Positions 1-5,936 of a stretch of DNA of 7,720 nt are shown in pieces. How positions within the stretch are numbered: the stretch's first letter is position 1; each line of letters starts with the position of its first letter. Source of the stretch: JBOGGN01 sp050744165. Its GTDB lineage: Bacteria; Actinomycetota; Acidimicrobiia; Acidimicrobiales; Palsa-688. The position numbers and the translations under genes are program-made. The DNA is taken from NCBI GenBank assembly GCA_050744165.1, contig JBOGGN010000186.1:1-7720 (forward strand), in the 5' to 3' direction. The notes under the pieces are model-generated. The model was not told the DNA's origin. It made no database searches and saw nothing but the letters and a program-made list of their open reading frames with translations.

Positions 1-48
1 GGGCGGCTCCGGGCGCTGGCGGGCTCAGGCGGGTACATCGAATGCTGA
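1..48 (+). CDS. possible 3' end of an upstream gene (unidentified)
   Basis: Frame 1 is open from the window edge to a TGA at 46-48, giving 15 residues that end in GSGGYIEC. That stop overlaps the ATG of the next gene (42-44) by a few bases, an arrangement typical of translationally coupled actinobacterial operons. The fragment is too short to identify, and the other two plus frames are also open here, so the call rests only on the overlap geometry. Confidence 0.25.
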   Translation, partial: GRLRALAGSGGYIEC

Positions 49-827
49 TCGTGATCCTGGTCGGGGTCCTCGTGATCGCGGGCGTGGTGGCGCTGGTGGC
101 AGGTCGGAGCATGAACCGCACCGTGCAGGCCAACACGGGCGGGGTGGGCACCGGCCCGGGTGGCTGGGCCCACCTGGACTACACCGGGACGACAGAGCCG
201 GCGATCGCCTCGGTACGGGGCACCGTGTTCCCGGGCACCCACGCCACCGCCCATGCCGCCACCTCGCCAGCCGAGCAGGGGCTGGCCGAGATCAAGGGCC
301 ACGACCCGCTTTTTGACGAAACGGCATTTCTTGAGGACGTGCAAAAGGTGTTCTTTGTGGTCGAGGAGGCGTGGACGGAGCGCAAGGCCCTCATGAGCCG
401 CCAGGTCATGGCTGACGGCATCTGGCAGCAGCACCAGATCAAGATCCAGCAGTATTTGGACCAGGGCCACCGCAATGTGCTCGACCAGCTGACGGTGACT
501 GACCTGACGATCGTGTCCGCCCATTCCGACCAGAACTTCGACACCGTCACCGTGCAGGTGCTGGCCGCGTGCGCCGATTTCGACGTCGACGACAAGGGCC
601 ATGTGGTGCGCGGCGATCGCCATGTCGGGCCGTGGAAGGAGAACTGGACCTTCCAGCGCTCCTCGGACGCCACCACCAAGGTGGGCGCGGGGACCATGAA
701 CGCCCATTGCCCGAACTGCGGAGCTCCTCTCGATCTCGACCTCGAAGGGGTGTGCAAGTATTGCCACGTGGTTATTACGGCGGGAAAATACGACTGGGTG
801 CTGGCTCGCATCTCTCAGGCGAATTAG
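42..827 (+). CDS. membrane-anchored Tim44-like domain protein with C-terminal zinc ribbon
   Basis: This 261-residue protein has three parts. Residues 1-21 form one uncharged hydrophobic helix (MLIVILVGVLVIAGVVALVA), likely a signal anchor. A Gly/Thr/Ala-rich linker follows to about residue 75. Residues about 75-215 resemble the bacterial Tim44-like/MBA1 fold: a start like HDPLFDETAFLEDVQKVF, an EEAW helix, a long amphipathic region, then a beta-rich part ending in a GPWKENWTFQR-type motif. Residues 223-241 are a CxxC-x11-CxxC zinc ribbon (CPNCGAPL...CKYC), followed by YDWVLARISQ. In mitochondria Tim44 links the import motor to the translocon; bacterial relatives have no settled role, so membrane-associated binding or scaffolding is inference. 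The ATG at 42 is chosen because it begins directly at the anchor. The gene lies 8 nt upstream of proA and probably shares its transcript. Family assignment is fairly secure, function is not. Confidence 0.85.
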   Translation: MLIVILVGVLVIAGVVALVAGRSMNRTVQANTGGVGTGPGGWAHLDYTGTTEPAIASVRGTVFPGTHATAHAATSPAEQGLAEIKGHDPLFDETAFLEDVQKVFFVVEEAWTERKALMSRQVMADGIWQQHQIKIQQYLDQGHRNVLDQLTVTDLTIVSAHSDQNFDTVTVQVLAACADFDVDDKGHVVRGDRHVGPWKENWTFQRSSDATTKVGAGTMNAHCPNCGAPLDLDLEGVCKYCHVVITAGKYDWVLARISQAN

Positions 828-835
828 CGGTATTC

Positions 836-2095
836 GTGGAATCGCCCCCGCCCTCTTTGGTGTCGTTGGGCCACCGGGCTCGAGCCGCGGCCCGGGTTCT
901 GGCGGGGACCAGCTCGGCCGAGCGCGACACTGCGCTGCTGGCCGGTGCCGATGCCCTGGAGCAGTCGGTGCCGTCGATCCTGGCGGCCAACGCTGACGAT
1001 GTGGCGCGCGCTGTCGCCGGTGGCGTCTCGGCGACCGTGGTGGACCGGCTTCGACTGAACGCAGGCCGAATCGAGGGCATGGCGTCAGGGTTGCGGCAGG
1101 TGGCGGCGCTCGCCGACCCGGTGGGGGAGGTGCTCGACGGATGGGTCCGGCCCAACGGCCTGCGCATCCAGCGGGTCCGGGTGCCCCTCGGTGTGGTTGG
1201 GATCATCTATGAGAACCGGCCCAACGTCACCAGCGACGCCGCCGGGCTGTGCCTCAAGTCGGGGAATTCCGCCTTTTTGCGGGGGAGCAGCGGGGCTATT
1301 TCGTCGAATACGGAGATCGCCCGTGTGCTGCGCGACGCCTTCGCCAAGTCCGGGTTGCCGGCCGACTCCTTGGTGTTGGTGGAGGACACGAGCCGAGAGT
1401 CGGCGGTGGAGTTCATGCGGCTGCGGGGGTCGATCGACTGCCTCATCCCTCGGGGAGGGCCGTCGTTGATCAGAGCGATATTGGAAAACGCCACCGTTCC
1501 CTATGTCATTGACGGGGACGGGAACTGCCACGTGTACGTGGACGAGGCCGCCGATCTGGACATGGCCCTGTCCATCGTCGTAAGCGCCAAGACGCAGCGG
1601 CCGTCGGTGTGCAATGCGGCCGAGTCGTTGGTGGTGCATGCGGCGGTGGCCTCGTCGTTCCTGCCCCGGGTGGCGGCGGCGCTGGACGGGGTGGAGCTGG
1701 TGGGCGACGACCGGGCGGTGGCCATCGTAGGGCCGGAGCGGATGGGGCCGGCGTCGGAGGCGGACTTCTCTCAGGAGTTCCTGGGGCTGAAGATGAGCGT
1801 CGCCGTCGTCGATGCGCTGGACGGCGCCATTGCCCACATCGCACGGCACGGGTCGGGGCACACCGAGGCCATCGTGACGGGTTCACTGGAGGCGGCCACC
1901 CGGTTCGTTGCGGGGGTGGATGCGGCCGCCGTGGTGGTCAACGCGTCGACTCGCTTCACCGATGGGGAGCAGTTCGGGTTCGGGGCCGAAATCGGGATCT
2001 CGACCCAGAAGCTGCACGCCCGCGGGCCGATGGGGTTACGGGAGCTGACAACGTACAAATATGTAATTTTCGGGGACGGCCAGATCCGAAGCTGA
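836..2095 (+). CDS. proA: glutamate-5-semialdehyde dehydrogenase (gamma-glutamyl phosphate reductase)
   Basis: ProA carries out the second step of proline synthesis from glutamate: NADPH-dependent reduction of gamma-glutamyl phosphate to glutamate-5-semialdehyde in the cytosol. The product is 419 residues, close to the usual ~417. Family blocks appear in order: LGHRARAAARVLA near the N-terminus, YENRPNVTSDAAGLCLKSGN around residues 125-144, IDCLIPRGGPSLI, the catalytic cysteine C259 in PSVCNAAES, GSGHTEAIVTGS, and the C-terminal FGFGAEIGISTQKLHARGP. The frame is open much further upstream, but that part overlaps the preceding gene and does not resemble ProA. GTG at 836 gives a family-length protein and lies 8 nt after the previous stop; its Shine-Dalgarno is weak, so coupling to upstream translation is likely. 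proB, the usual partner, is not seen here. A stem-loop spans the stop codon. Confidence 0.97.
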   Translation: MESPPPSLVSLGHRARAAARVLAGTSSAERDTALLAGADALEQSVPSILAANADDVARAVAGGVSATVVDRLRLNAGRIEGMASGLRQVAALADPVGEVLDGWVRPNGLRIQRVRVPLGVVGIIYENRPNVTSDAAGLCLKSGNSAFLRGSSGAISSNTEIARVLRDAFAKSGLPADSLVLVEDTSRESAVEFMRLRGSIDCLIPRGGPSLIRAILENATVPYVIDGDGNCHVYVDEAADLDMALSIVVSAKTQRPSVCNAAESLVVHAAVASSFLPRVAAALDGVELVGDDRAVAIVGPERMGPASEADFSQEFLGLKMSVAVVDALDGAIAHIARHGSGHTEAIVTGSLEAATRFVAGVDAAAVVVNASTRFTDGEQFGFGAEIGISTQKLHARGPMGLRELTTYKYVIFGDGQIRS

Positions 2096-2103
2096 CCTTC
2101 GGA
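2085..2103 (+). terminator. stem-loop spanning the proA stop codon
   Basis: TCCGAAG (2085-2091) and CTTCGGA (2097-2103) are perfect 7-bp complements with a 5-nt loop (2092-2096) that contains the TGA stop. No T-tract follows, so this is not a canonical intrinsic terminator. It could be a U-less terminator or a transcript-end stabiliser. The pairing is seen directly; termination is inferred. Confidence 0.45.
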
Positions 2104-2198
2104 GTTGGATCCCGCGGCTGGCAGAGCACCCGGGGTCCGCCGACTCGCCTTCCGATATATGGCGGAGGGGACGCGCACCCAACGGCGAGGTCCGCACC

Positions 2199-2215
2199 TG
2201 ATCTCGACGAGACCA
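2199..2215 (-). terminator. stem-loop just after the ATPase stop codon
   Basis: Read on the minus strand, TGGTCTC (2215-2209) pairs with GAGATCA (2205-2199) around a 3-nt loop, giving seven pairs of which one is G-U. It starts 3 nt after the ATPase TGA (2221-2219). No T-tract follows. With the proA hairpin, it leaves each of the two convergent genes with a hairpin at its own end in the 123-bp intergenic region. Confidence 0.4.
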
Positions 2216-2218
2216 ATT

Positions 2219-3352
2219 TCATGCGGGGTCGAGTCGAAGCCACGCCGCGAAGAACGCGTCGGTGATTTGCCAGCTTTCGTTACGGCGGGCGACCAGTTCG
2301 TCCTCTACCAAGGAGTCGATCACCTTTTTGACCGAGTTGCTGCCGGCCAGCCCCACGGTCCTGGCAAAGCTCGAAGAGTACACATGTTGGTGATCTTCGG
2401 TGGCCAGGCGGACCAGGACGCGGCGCTGCCCGGGCGAACGGGCTGCGAAAACCTCGCTGTAGATGGCTGCCTCGTGGGCGACCGCCTGATCGAGTCCCAA
2501 GGCCAGCGCTGTGTCGTCGACGACCCTGTCGGCCAGCCCGTAGCCCTCGTAGGCCAGGCGTTGGATGTCATTGGGGACCGGGCCAGCTCGGTCGATCGCC
2601 GCCGCGGCGGCGGTCTCGTCCATCTGCTTGCCACCCGCCGCCGCACGTGCACACAGGAAGTGCGTCATGATGTCGTCGGGGATGGGGCCGAGCTCGATCT
2701 TCTGCGCCATCCCATAGAGCGGGGCGTTTTCCGCGTCGACCAGTCGTTCCATCAGGTGACGCTTCGAACCGGCCAATACCAGTGACACCGCAGGATGGTC
2801 GTCGGCGAGCGATTTCAGGAGGTTCGGCAGGTGGGCACCCAAGTCGACGATCGCCTGGAATTCGTCGAGGACAAGGACCGCCGGTCGGTGGGCGCTCTGT
2901 TCGTCCAAGAGGGCATAGAGGTCGGCGAGAACGGTGTCGGCCTCAAGGCCAGCCACTGCCGGTTCGAAGGCGAAGACTGGTTGGCCATGGTCGTTGATCG
3001 TCACTGTTGGTCGCATCCGTAGCCGGCGAACAAACTCGGGGAGCGCCTGGCGGGTTCGGTGCCAACGGCCGCCTGGCAGTTGATAGACACCCGAGGCGAG
3101 CTGGCCGATCAGGGCGACAAGGTCCCTGGACCGAAGGACGTTGGCCTTCACCAACGCCCCGGGGGGGCGCGATTGGGCGAGTTTCGCTTCTGCTCGGAGC
3201 AGTAGCGACGTCTTGCCATAGCGACGCGGGGATAGGAGCACGACGTTGATGCCGTCGCGCATCCGGGCGGTCACTGCCGCCAACTCCCGCTCCCTGCCAG
3301 TGAACTGTTCCCCTTGGACCGGGGTGCCGTAATGGAACGGGTTCTGGGCCAC
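2219..3352 (-). CDS. archaeal-type AAA/STAND-like P-loop ATPase with C-terminal winged helix
   Basis: This 377-residue protein has the layout of the archaeal-type ATPase group (AAA_16/ATPase_2-like, near the STAND NTPases). It opens with NPFHYGTPVQGEQFTGRERE (residues 4-23), the phosphate-binding region that precedes the P-loop. Walker A is SPRRYGKTS (41-49, Lys47), with Ser in place of the first Gly, which is common in this group. Walker B is VLVLDEFQ (159-166, Asp163/Glu164), and a sensor-like strand LVLAGSKRHLM follows (191-201). About residues 240-300 form a helical lid, and roughly residues 310-377 look like a winged helix (SNSVKKVIDSLVEDELVARR). Members are thought to be nucleotide-dependent switches or DNA-associated ATPases; substrate and partner are unknown. 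The start is GTG (3352-3350); no Shine-Dalgarno is evident, but a TATAAC box lies just upstream. It is 180 bp downstream of padR on the same strand, with a hairpin at the padR end between them. Confidence 0.88.
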   Translation of the reverse strand: MAQNPFHYGTPVQGEQFTGRERELAAVTARMRDGINVVLLSPRRYGKTSLLLRAEAKLAQSRPPGALVKANVLRSRDLVALIGQLASGVYQLPGGRWHRTRQALPEFVRRLRMRPTVTINDHGQPVFAFEPAVAGLEADTVLADLYALLDEQSAHRPAVLVLDEFQAIVDLGAHLPNLLKSLADDHPAVSLVLAGSKRHLMERLVDAENAPLYGMAQKIELGPIPDDIMTHFLCARAAAGGKQMDETAAAAAIDRAGPVPNDIQRLAYEGYGLADRVVDDTALALGLDQAVAHEAAIYSEVFAARSPGQRRVLVRLATEDHQHVYSSSFARTVGLAGSNSVKKVIDSLVEDELVARRNESWQITDAFFAAWLRLDPA

Positions 3353-3367
3353 GCCAACAAGTTACCC

Positions 3368-3373
3368 GTTATA
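3368..3373 (-). promoter_or_regulatory. probable -10 box of the ATPase gene
   Basis: On the minus strand TATAAC (3373-3368) matches the sigma70-type -10 hexamer at five of six positions. Initiation 6-7 nt downstream would fall at A3362/A3363 and leave a leader of only about 10 nt, without a clear ribosome site, before the GTG at 3352. No good -35 is visible at the right spacing; that position is occupied by the 15-bp repeats. Confidence 0.5.
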
Positions 3374-3418
3374 CACCAGTTAGCGAGTCACCAGTTAGCG
3401 AGTCGCCAGTAGGCGAGT
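3374..3418. repeat. three tandem 15-bp repeats upstream of the ATPase gene
   Basis: The unit CACCAGTTAGCGAGT occurs exactly at 3374-3388 and 3389-3403. A third copy at 3404-3418 differs at three positions (CGCCAGTAGGCGAGT). The array directly abuts the TATAAC box and covers the expected -35 region of the ATPase promoter, so it may be an operator-like direct-repeat array or a by-product of replication slippage. The 180-bp gap between padR and the ATPase gene holds this array, the promoter and the padR hairpin, with no convincing gene. Confidence 0.8.
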
Positions 3419-3513
3419 CGACAGCATGGTGACGGGCCAGTCCAGGCGTTCTCCCCAGACCGATAAGAGGGACGAGGCCTTTTCCTACCTGGTTTTTATT
3501 GCCGGCCGTTTTG

Positions 3514-3531
3514 GACCTCGGGTACGAGGCC
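3514..3531 (-). terminator. stem-loop immediately after the padR stop codon
   Basis: On the minus strand GGCCTCG (3531-3525) pairs with CGAGGTC (3520-3514) around a 4-nt loop, giving seven pairs including one G-U. It begins 1 nt after the padR TGA (3535-3533). It is followed by an A-rich rather than T-rich stretch, so a canonical rho-independent terminator is unlikely; a U-less terminator or mRNA-end hairpin fits better. Confidence 0.45.
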
Positions 3532-3532
3532 G

Positions 3533-4120
3533 TCAGTCGGTCCTGGCGCCGGCACTGCCTTCGTCGACCCGCCGGTCGGGGGCCTCCAGCCACTCGAACC
3601 ACTGCTGGAAGGCCTCCTCATGGAGGATGGCGAAGCGCAGGACGTTGGCCAGTCCGCTTTCGTCCGGGTCGTCCCCGAGCAGCCCCGCCACCCGGCGGTA
3701 CTCCTCCAGGTTCTGCTCGTGCCGGAGCCGCTGGATGGCGAGGAACCGTCGCCGGCGGGTCTCGTCCAGGTGGCTGGCGAAGAACACCATGAGCAGGAGC
3801 GGGGAGCGCACGAGGTCGGGGCCCGGTTCGCGGCGCATCCAGACCGAGAACGCCTCGCGGCCGCGGTCAGTGATGGTGAACGGCTTTTTGTCCCGGGTGC
3901 CGGCTGGGCCCGCCGCCACCAGGCCGGACTGTTCCAGGGTGCGAAGCTCCCGGTAGATCTGGCTGGGGCTGACATTCCAGAAGTCGCCCAGCATCGTTTC
4001 GGCCTGGCGGGCCAGATCCCAACCGGTCATCGGTCCGCGGTGCAGTAGACCCAGCAGCGAGGCCGCGGTGGCGTTCAGCCGCTCCAGGTAGCCCCCTAGA
4101 TCGCTTGTACCCATTGACAT
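3533..4120 (-). CDS. PadR-family transcriptional regulator (PadR-s2-like, with C-terminal helical domain)
   Basis: This 195-residue protein has an N-terminal winged helix-turn-helix at about residues 17-95: LLGLLHRGPMTGWDLARQ, then the recognition region VSPSQIYRELRTLEQSGLV, and a wing ending in KKPFTITDRGREAFSVWM. A helical C-terminal domain of the Vir_act_alpha_C type follows at about 105-182 (LLLMVFFASHLD, RFLAIQRLRHEQNLEEY, LRFAILHEEAFQQWFEWLE), which mediates dimerisation in this family. Many PadR proteins repress a divergent neighbour and their own gene, released by a small phenolic or hydrophobic ligand; here that is inference. The start chosen is ATG at 4120; a second in-frame ATG at 4114 is equally plausible. 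The gene is divergent from the MDMPI-like gene, with 29 bp between start codons, and the neighbour's putative -35 box lies inside its first codons. The effector cannot be told from sequence. Confidence 0.93.
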   Translation of the reverse strand: MSMGTSDLGGYLERLNATAASLLGLLHRGPMTGWDLARQAETMLGDFWNVSPSQIYRELRTLEQSGLVAAGPAGTRDKKPFTITDRGREAFSVWMRREPGPDLVRSPLLLMVFFASHLDETRRRRFLAIQRLRHEQNLEEYRRVAGLLGDDPDESGLANVLRFAILHEEAFQQWFEWLEAPDRRVDEGSAGARTD

Positions 4121-4141
4121 GCCACTTTGTTAGGTTACACT
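4114..4141 (+). promoter_or_regulatory. sigma70-like promoter for the MDMPI-like/deacetylase operon
   Basis: A consensus -35 TTGACA (4114-4119) is followed after 16 bp by TACACT (4136-4141), a four-of-six match to the -10 consensus. The predicted start of transcription, about 7-9 nt after the -10, is 4148-4150. This coincides with the ATG at 4150, so the transcript would be leaderless or nearly so; consistent with this, no Shine-Dalgarno is present. The -35 overlaps codons 1-3 of padR on the other strand, so PadR binding here could affect both genes. Confidence 0.6.
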
Positions 4142-4149
4142 GCTCGGTA

Positions 4150-4989
4150 ATGCTACCTACCCCGAGCCTGGAGATGGCGCTGGTCCGCGACCGGTTGGCG
4201 GCCCTCGGCCGGCAAAGCGCCGAGATGTTCCGGTCCCTCGACATGAACCGGGCGGTGCAGAACTCGGAATGGACGGTGGCCGACACCGCTGCCCACCTGA
4301 TCTACGCTCTCCGGGGTTTTACCGACTCCGCCGCCGGTCACTACGAGGAGTGGGAGCAGTGGGCGCCGCAGATCCCCAAGCTGCGAACTACCGAACGCGT
4401 CGCCGCCATGAACAGGGTCCTGATCCCGGCCGAGCCCCATCGCAGCGCCATACAGGCGGCCCAGGCCATCTCCGACGGGGTCCGGCGATGGCTCGACGTC
4501 ACCGCAACCTTGGCGCCGGACCAGCGGATGCCTACCCCGTGGTACGGGGAGACCGAGAGCCTGTCGATCGCGGAGGCCACCAGGCTGCTGCTCGGCGAGC
4601 AGGTGATCCACGGCTACGACGTCGCCAAGACCGTCGGGCACAAGTGGCCCATCACCAAGCAGGACGCCCTGCTGATCTGCGAGGTGGGACGGACCATGAT
4701 GCCGAAGGTCGCCGACCCTGCCGTCATCGGCACCACCCAGGCGAACTACATGCTCCACTTGGGCGACGGGGGCAAATGGGTCGTCCGCCTGGCCAACGGG
4801 CGCGTCACCGTCGAGCCGCCTGCAGGACAAAAGGTGCAGTGCCACATCCTGGCCGACCCGGTCGGGTTCGTCCTCGTGGCCTACGGGCGGGTGAGCCAGT
4901 GGACAGCGATCTCCAAGGGGCAGTTGTTCACGTTCGGGACAAAGCCATGGATGGCCTTCAAGTTCAAGTCGTTTTTTTCCAACCCCTGA
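4150..4989 (+). CDS. maleylpyruvate isomerase-like (mycothiol-dependent family) protein with SCP2-like C-terminal domain
   Basis: This is a 279-residue protein of the TIGR03083/MDMPI group. Residues about 8-165 form the DinB-like four-helix metal-binding domain: EWTVADTAAHLIYALRGF carries His49, and LLGEQVIHGYDVAK carries Glu150 and His154. This His...ExxxH set matches the zinc ligands of Corynebacterium glutamicum maleylpyruvate isomerase. Residues about 190-279 resemble an SCP2/MDMPI_C domain (GDGGKWVVRLANGRVTVE, then ISKGQLFTFGTKPW), which in other proteins binds lipids or hydrophobic ligands. Known members use mycothiol as cofactor for isomerisation or thiol transfer; the substrate here is unknown, and no other aromatic-degradation gene is present. 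ATG at 4150 is preferred over one at 4105 because the latter would lie upstream of the apparent promoter; ATG 4174 is an alternative. It ends 12 nt before the deacetylase gene. Confidence 0.87.
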   Translation: MLPTPSLEMALVRDRLAALGRQSAEMFRSLDMNRAVQNSEWTVADTAAHLIYALRGFTDSAAGHYEEWEQWAPQIPKLRTTERVAAMNRVLIPAEPHRSAIQAAQAISDGVRRWLDVTATLAPDQRMPTPWYGETESLSIAEATRLLLGEQVIHGYDVAKTVGHKWPITKQDALLICEVGRTMMPKVADPAVIGTTQANYMLHLGDGGKWVVRLANGRVTVEPPAGQKVQCHILADPVGFVLVAYGRVSQWTAISKGQLFTFGTKPWMAFKFKSFFSNP

Positions 4990-4991
4990 GC

Positions 4992-4998
4992 AGGTAGG
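4992..4998 (+). promoter_or_regulatory. ribosome binding site of the deacetylase gene
   Basis: AGGTAGG lies in the 12-bp gap after the previous stop; its first AGG is 7 nt from the GTG at 5002. It supports the GTG start and translation from a shared transcript with the MDMPI-like gene. Confidence 0.5.
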
Positions 4999-5001
4999 CG
5001 C

Positions 5002-5877
5002 GTGGCGACGTTGGTGTTCTTCCACGCCCACCCCGATGACGAGTCGATCGGGACCGGCGGCAGCATCGCCAAGGCGGCGGCGCGCGGTCACCGAGTGGTG
5101 CTGGTCGTGGCCACCGCGGGAGAGGAGGGCAACAGGCCTCCCGGTGTGGTCGGCCCCGGCGAGGACCTGGCCGAGCGGCGGCGGGCAGAAACGCTCGACG
5201 CGGCACACGTCCTCGGCGTCGCCCGAGTGGAGTTCCTCGGCTACCGGGACTCGGGAATGGCGGGTGCAGAGGCCAATGACGACCCCGCCTCGTTCTGGGC
5301 TGCCGACATCGAGGAGGCGGCGGCGCGGCTGGCCGCCCTCGTCCTGGCGGAGGCCGCCGACCTCCTGGCCATCTACGACGAAACCGGGGTCACCGGGCAC
5401 CCCGACCACATCAAGGTCCACCAGGTCGGGCGGCGGGCGGCGGCCATCGTCGGCGATGGGCTGCTGGTGGTCGAGGGGACCCTGAGCCGGACCCAGGGAG
5501 CGGGGCTCATCCGTCACGCCTTGGCCAAGATGGCCGAGGCGGCTCCGGAGCAGGGTGAGGGGCGGGCGCCGGGTGAGGGACGGGAGCCAGGTGAGGCGCG
5601 GGCGCCGGCTGAGGGCGGCGGACAGGTGGCCAGGCTCGACGTGCCCTTGGACCAGTTTGGGACACCCGACGACGAGATCACCGATTTCGTGGACGTGAGC
5701 GCCTTTCTCGACCAGAAGCGGCGAGCGATGGCGGCCCATGCCACCCAGATCTCGGAGACCTCTTTCTTCTTGGATATGCCGGCCGGCGAATTCAGTGCCC
5801 TCTGGGGGCAGGAGTGCCTGATCTGCCGGGATGACCCGGCGTTTCGCTACGACGACCTCCTGGGCGCCGCCTGGTAG
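5002..5877 (+). CDS. PIG-L family (MshB/Mca/LmbE-like) zinc deacetylase
   Basis: This 291-residue protein belongs to the GlcNAc-PI de-N-acetylase superfamily. The N-terminal strand leads into HAHPDDE (residues 8-14): His10 and Asp13 should bind zinc, and Asp12 is the likely general base. ATAGEEG (37-43), LGYRDSGM (79-86) and TGHPDHIKVH (131-140) follow; in the last, His133 fits the catalytic His and His136 the third zinc ligand, by comparison with MshB. In Actinomycetota such enzymes include MshB (mycothiol synthesis) and Mca (amidase of mycothiol S-conjugates). The adjacent mycothiol-family gene makes a mycothiol-linked role attractive, but other N-acetyl sugar substrates cannot be excluded. 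The start is GTG 5002 with an AGG 7 nt upstream. A Gly/Glu/Arg/Pro-rich hexapeptide repeat (residues 185-202) interrupts the C-terminal half, and a 14-bp tandem array overlaps the stop codon. Confidence 0.92.
   Translation: MATLVFFHAHPDDESIGTGGSIAKAAARGHRVVLVVATAGEEGNRPPGVVGPGEDLAERRRAETLDAAHVLGVARVEFLGYRDSGMAGAEANDDPASFWAADIEEAAARLAALVLAEAADLLAIYDETGVTGHPDHIKVHQVGRRAAAIVGDGLLVVEGTLSRTQGAGLIRHALAKMAEAAPEQGEGRAPGEGREPGEARAPAEGGGQVARLDVPLDQFGTPDDEITDFVDVSAFLDQKRRAMAAHATQISETSFFLDMPAGEFSALWGQECLICRDDPAFRYDDLLGAAW
5554..5607 (+). repeat. in-frame 18-bp repeat, three copies, inside the deacetylase gene
   Basis: Units at 5554-5571, 5572-5589 and 5590-5607 follow the pattern GGTGAGGGGCGGGCGCCG with a few substitutions, and a degenerate partial copy runs on to about 5621. 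They encode GEGRAP, GEGREP and GEARAP, then AEGGG. This low-complexity, probably disordered insert lies between conserved deacetylase segments and most likely arose by slippage. Confidence 0.85.
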
Positions 5878-5911
5878 GCGCCGCCCGGTAGGCGCCGCCC
5901 GGTAGGCGCCG
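5863..5911. repeat. 14-bp tandem array over the deacetylase stop codon; possible bidirectional terminator
   Basis: The unit GGCGCCGCC(T/C)GGTA occurs at 5863-5876, 5877-5890 and 5891-5904, with a partial fourth copy starting at 5905. Each unit begins with the self-complementary GGCGCC, so any two copies can pair as 6-bp stems around an 8-nt loop; the stop codon TAG (5875-5877) lies at the first such loop. The array occupies most of the 59-bp gap between two convergent genes and could block transcription from both sides. The repeat is seen directly; terminator function is inferred. Confidence 0.8.
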
Positions 5912-5936
5912 GAGCCGGATCGAGACGCCATGAGCG

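Noticed and set aside
569..835. 89-codon N-terminal extension of proA
   Set aside because: It overlaps the Tim44-like gene in another frame and adds residues that do not resemble ProA; a start at 836 gives the normal family length.
1085..1861. 258-codon minus-strand open frame inside proA
   Set aside because: It is a codon-bias shadow of proA, with no domain resemblance and biased composition.
2136..2166. TCCGCC/GGCGGA inverted repeat between proA and the ATPase
   Set aside because: Only six pairs with a 19-nt loop; this is expected by chance at this base composition, and the stop-proximal hairpins are better candidates.
2105..2785. 226-codon plus-strand open frame overlapping the 3' half of the ATPase gene
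   Set aside because: It is mostly antisense to the ATPase and has no family features; the minus-strand frame has clear Walker motifs.
3369..3602. 77-codon minus-strand frame ending in DSLTG repeats
   Set aside because: It overlaps padR, and its repeat peptide is only the translation of the 15-bp DNA array; no ribosome site or homology is seen.
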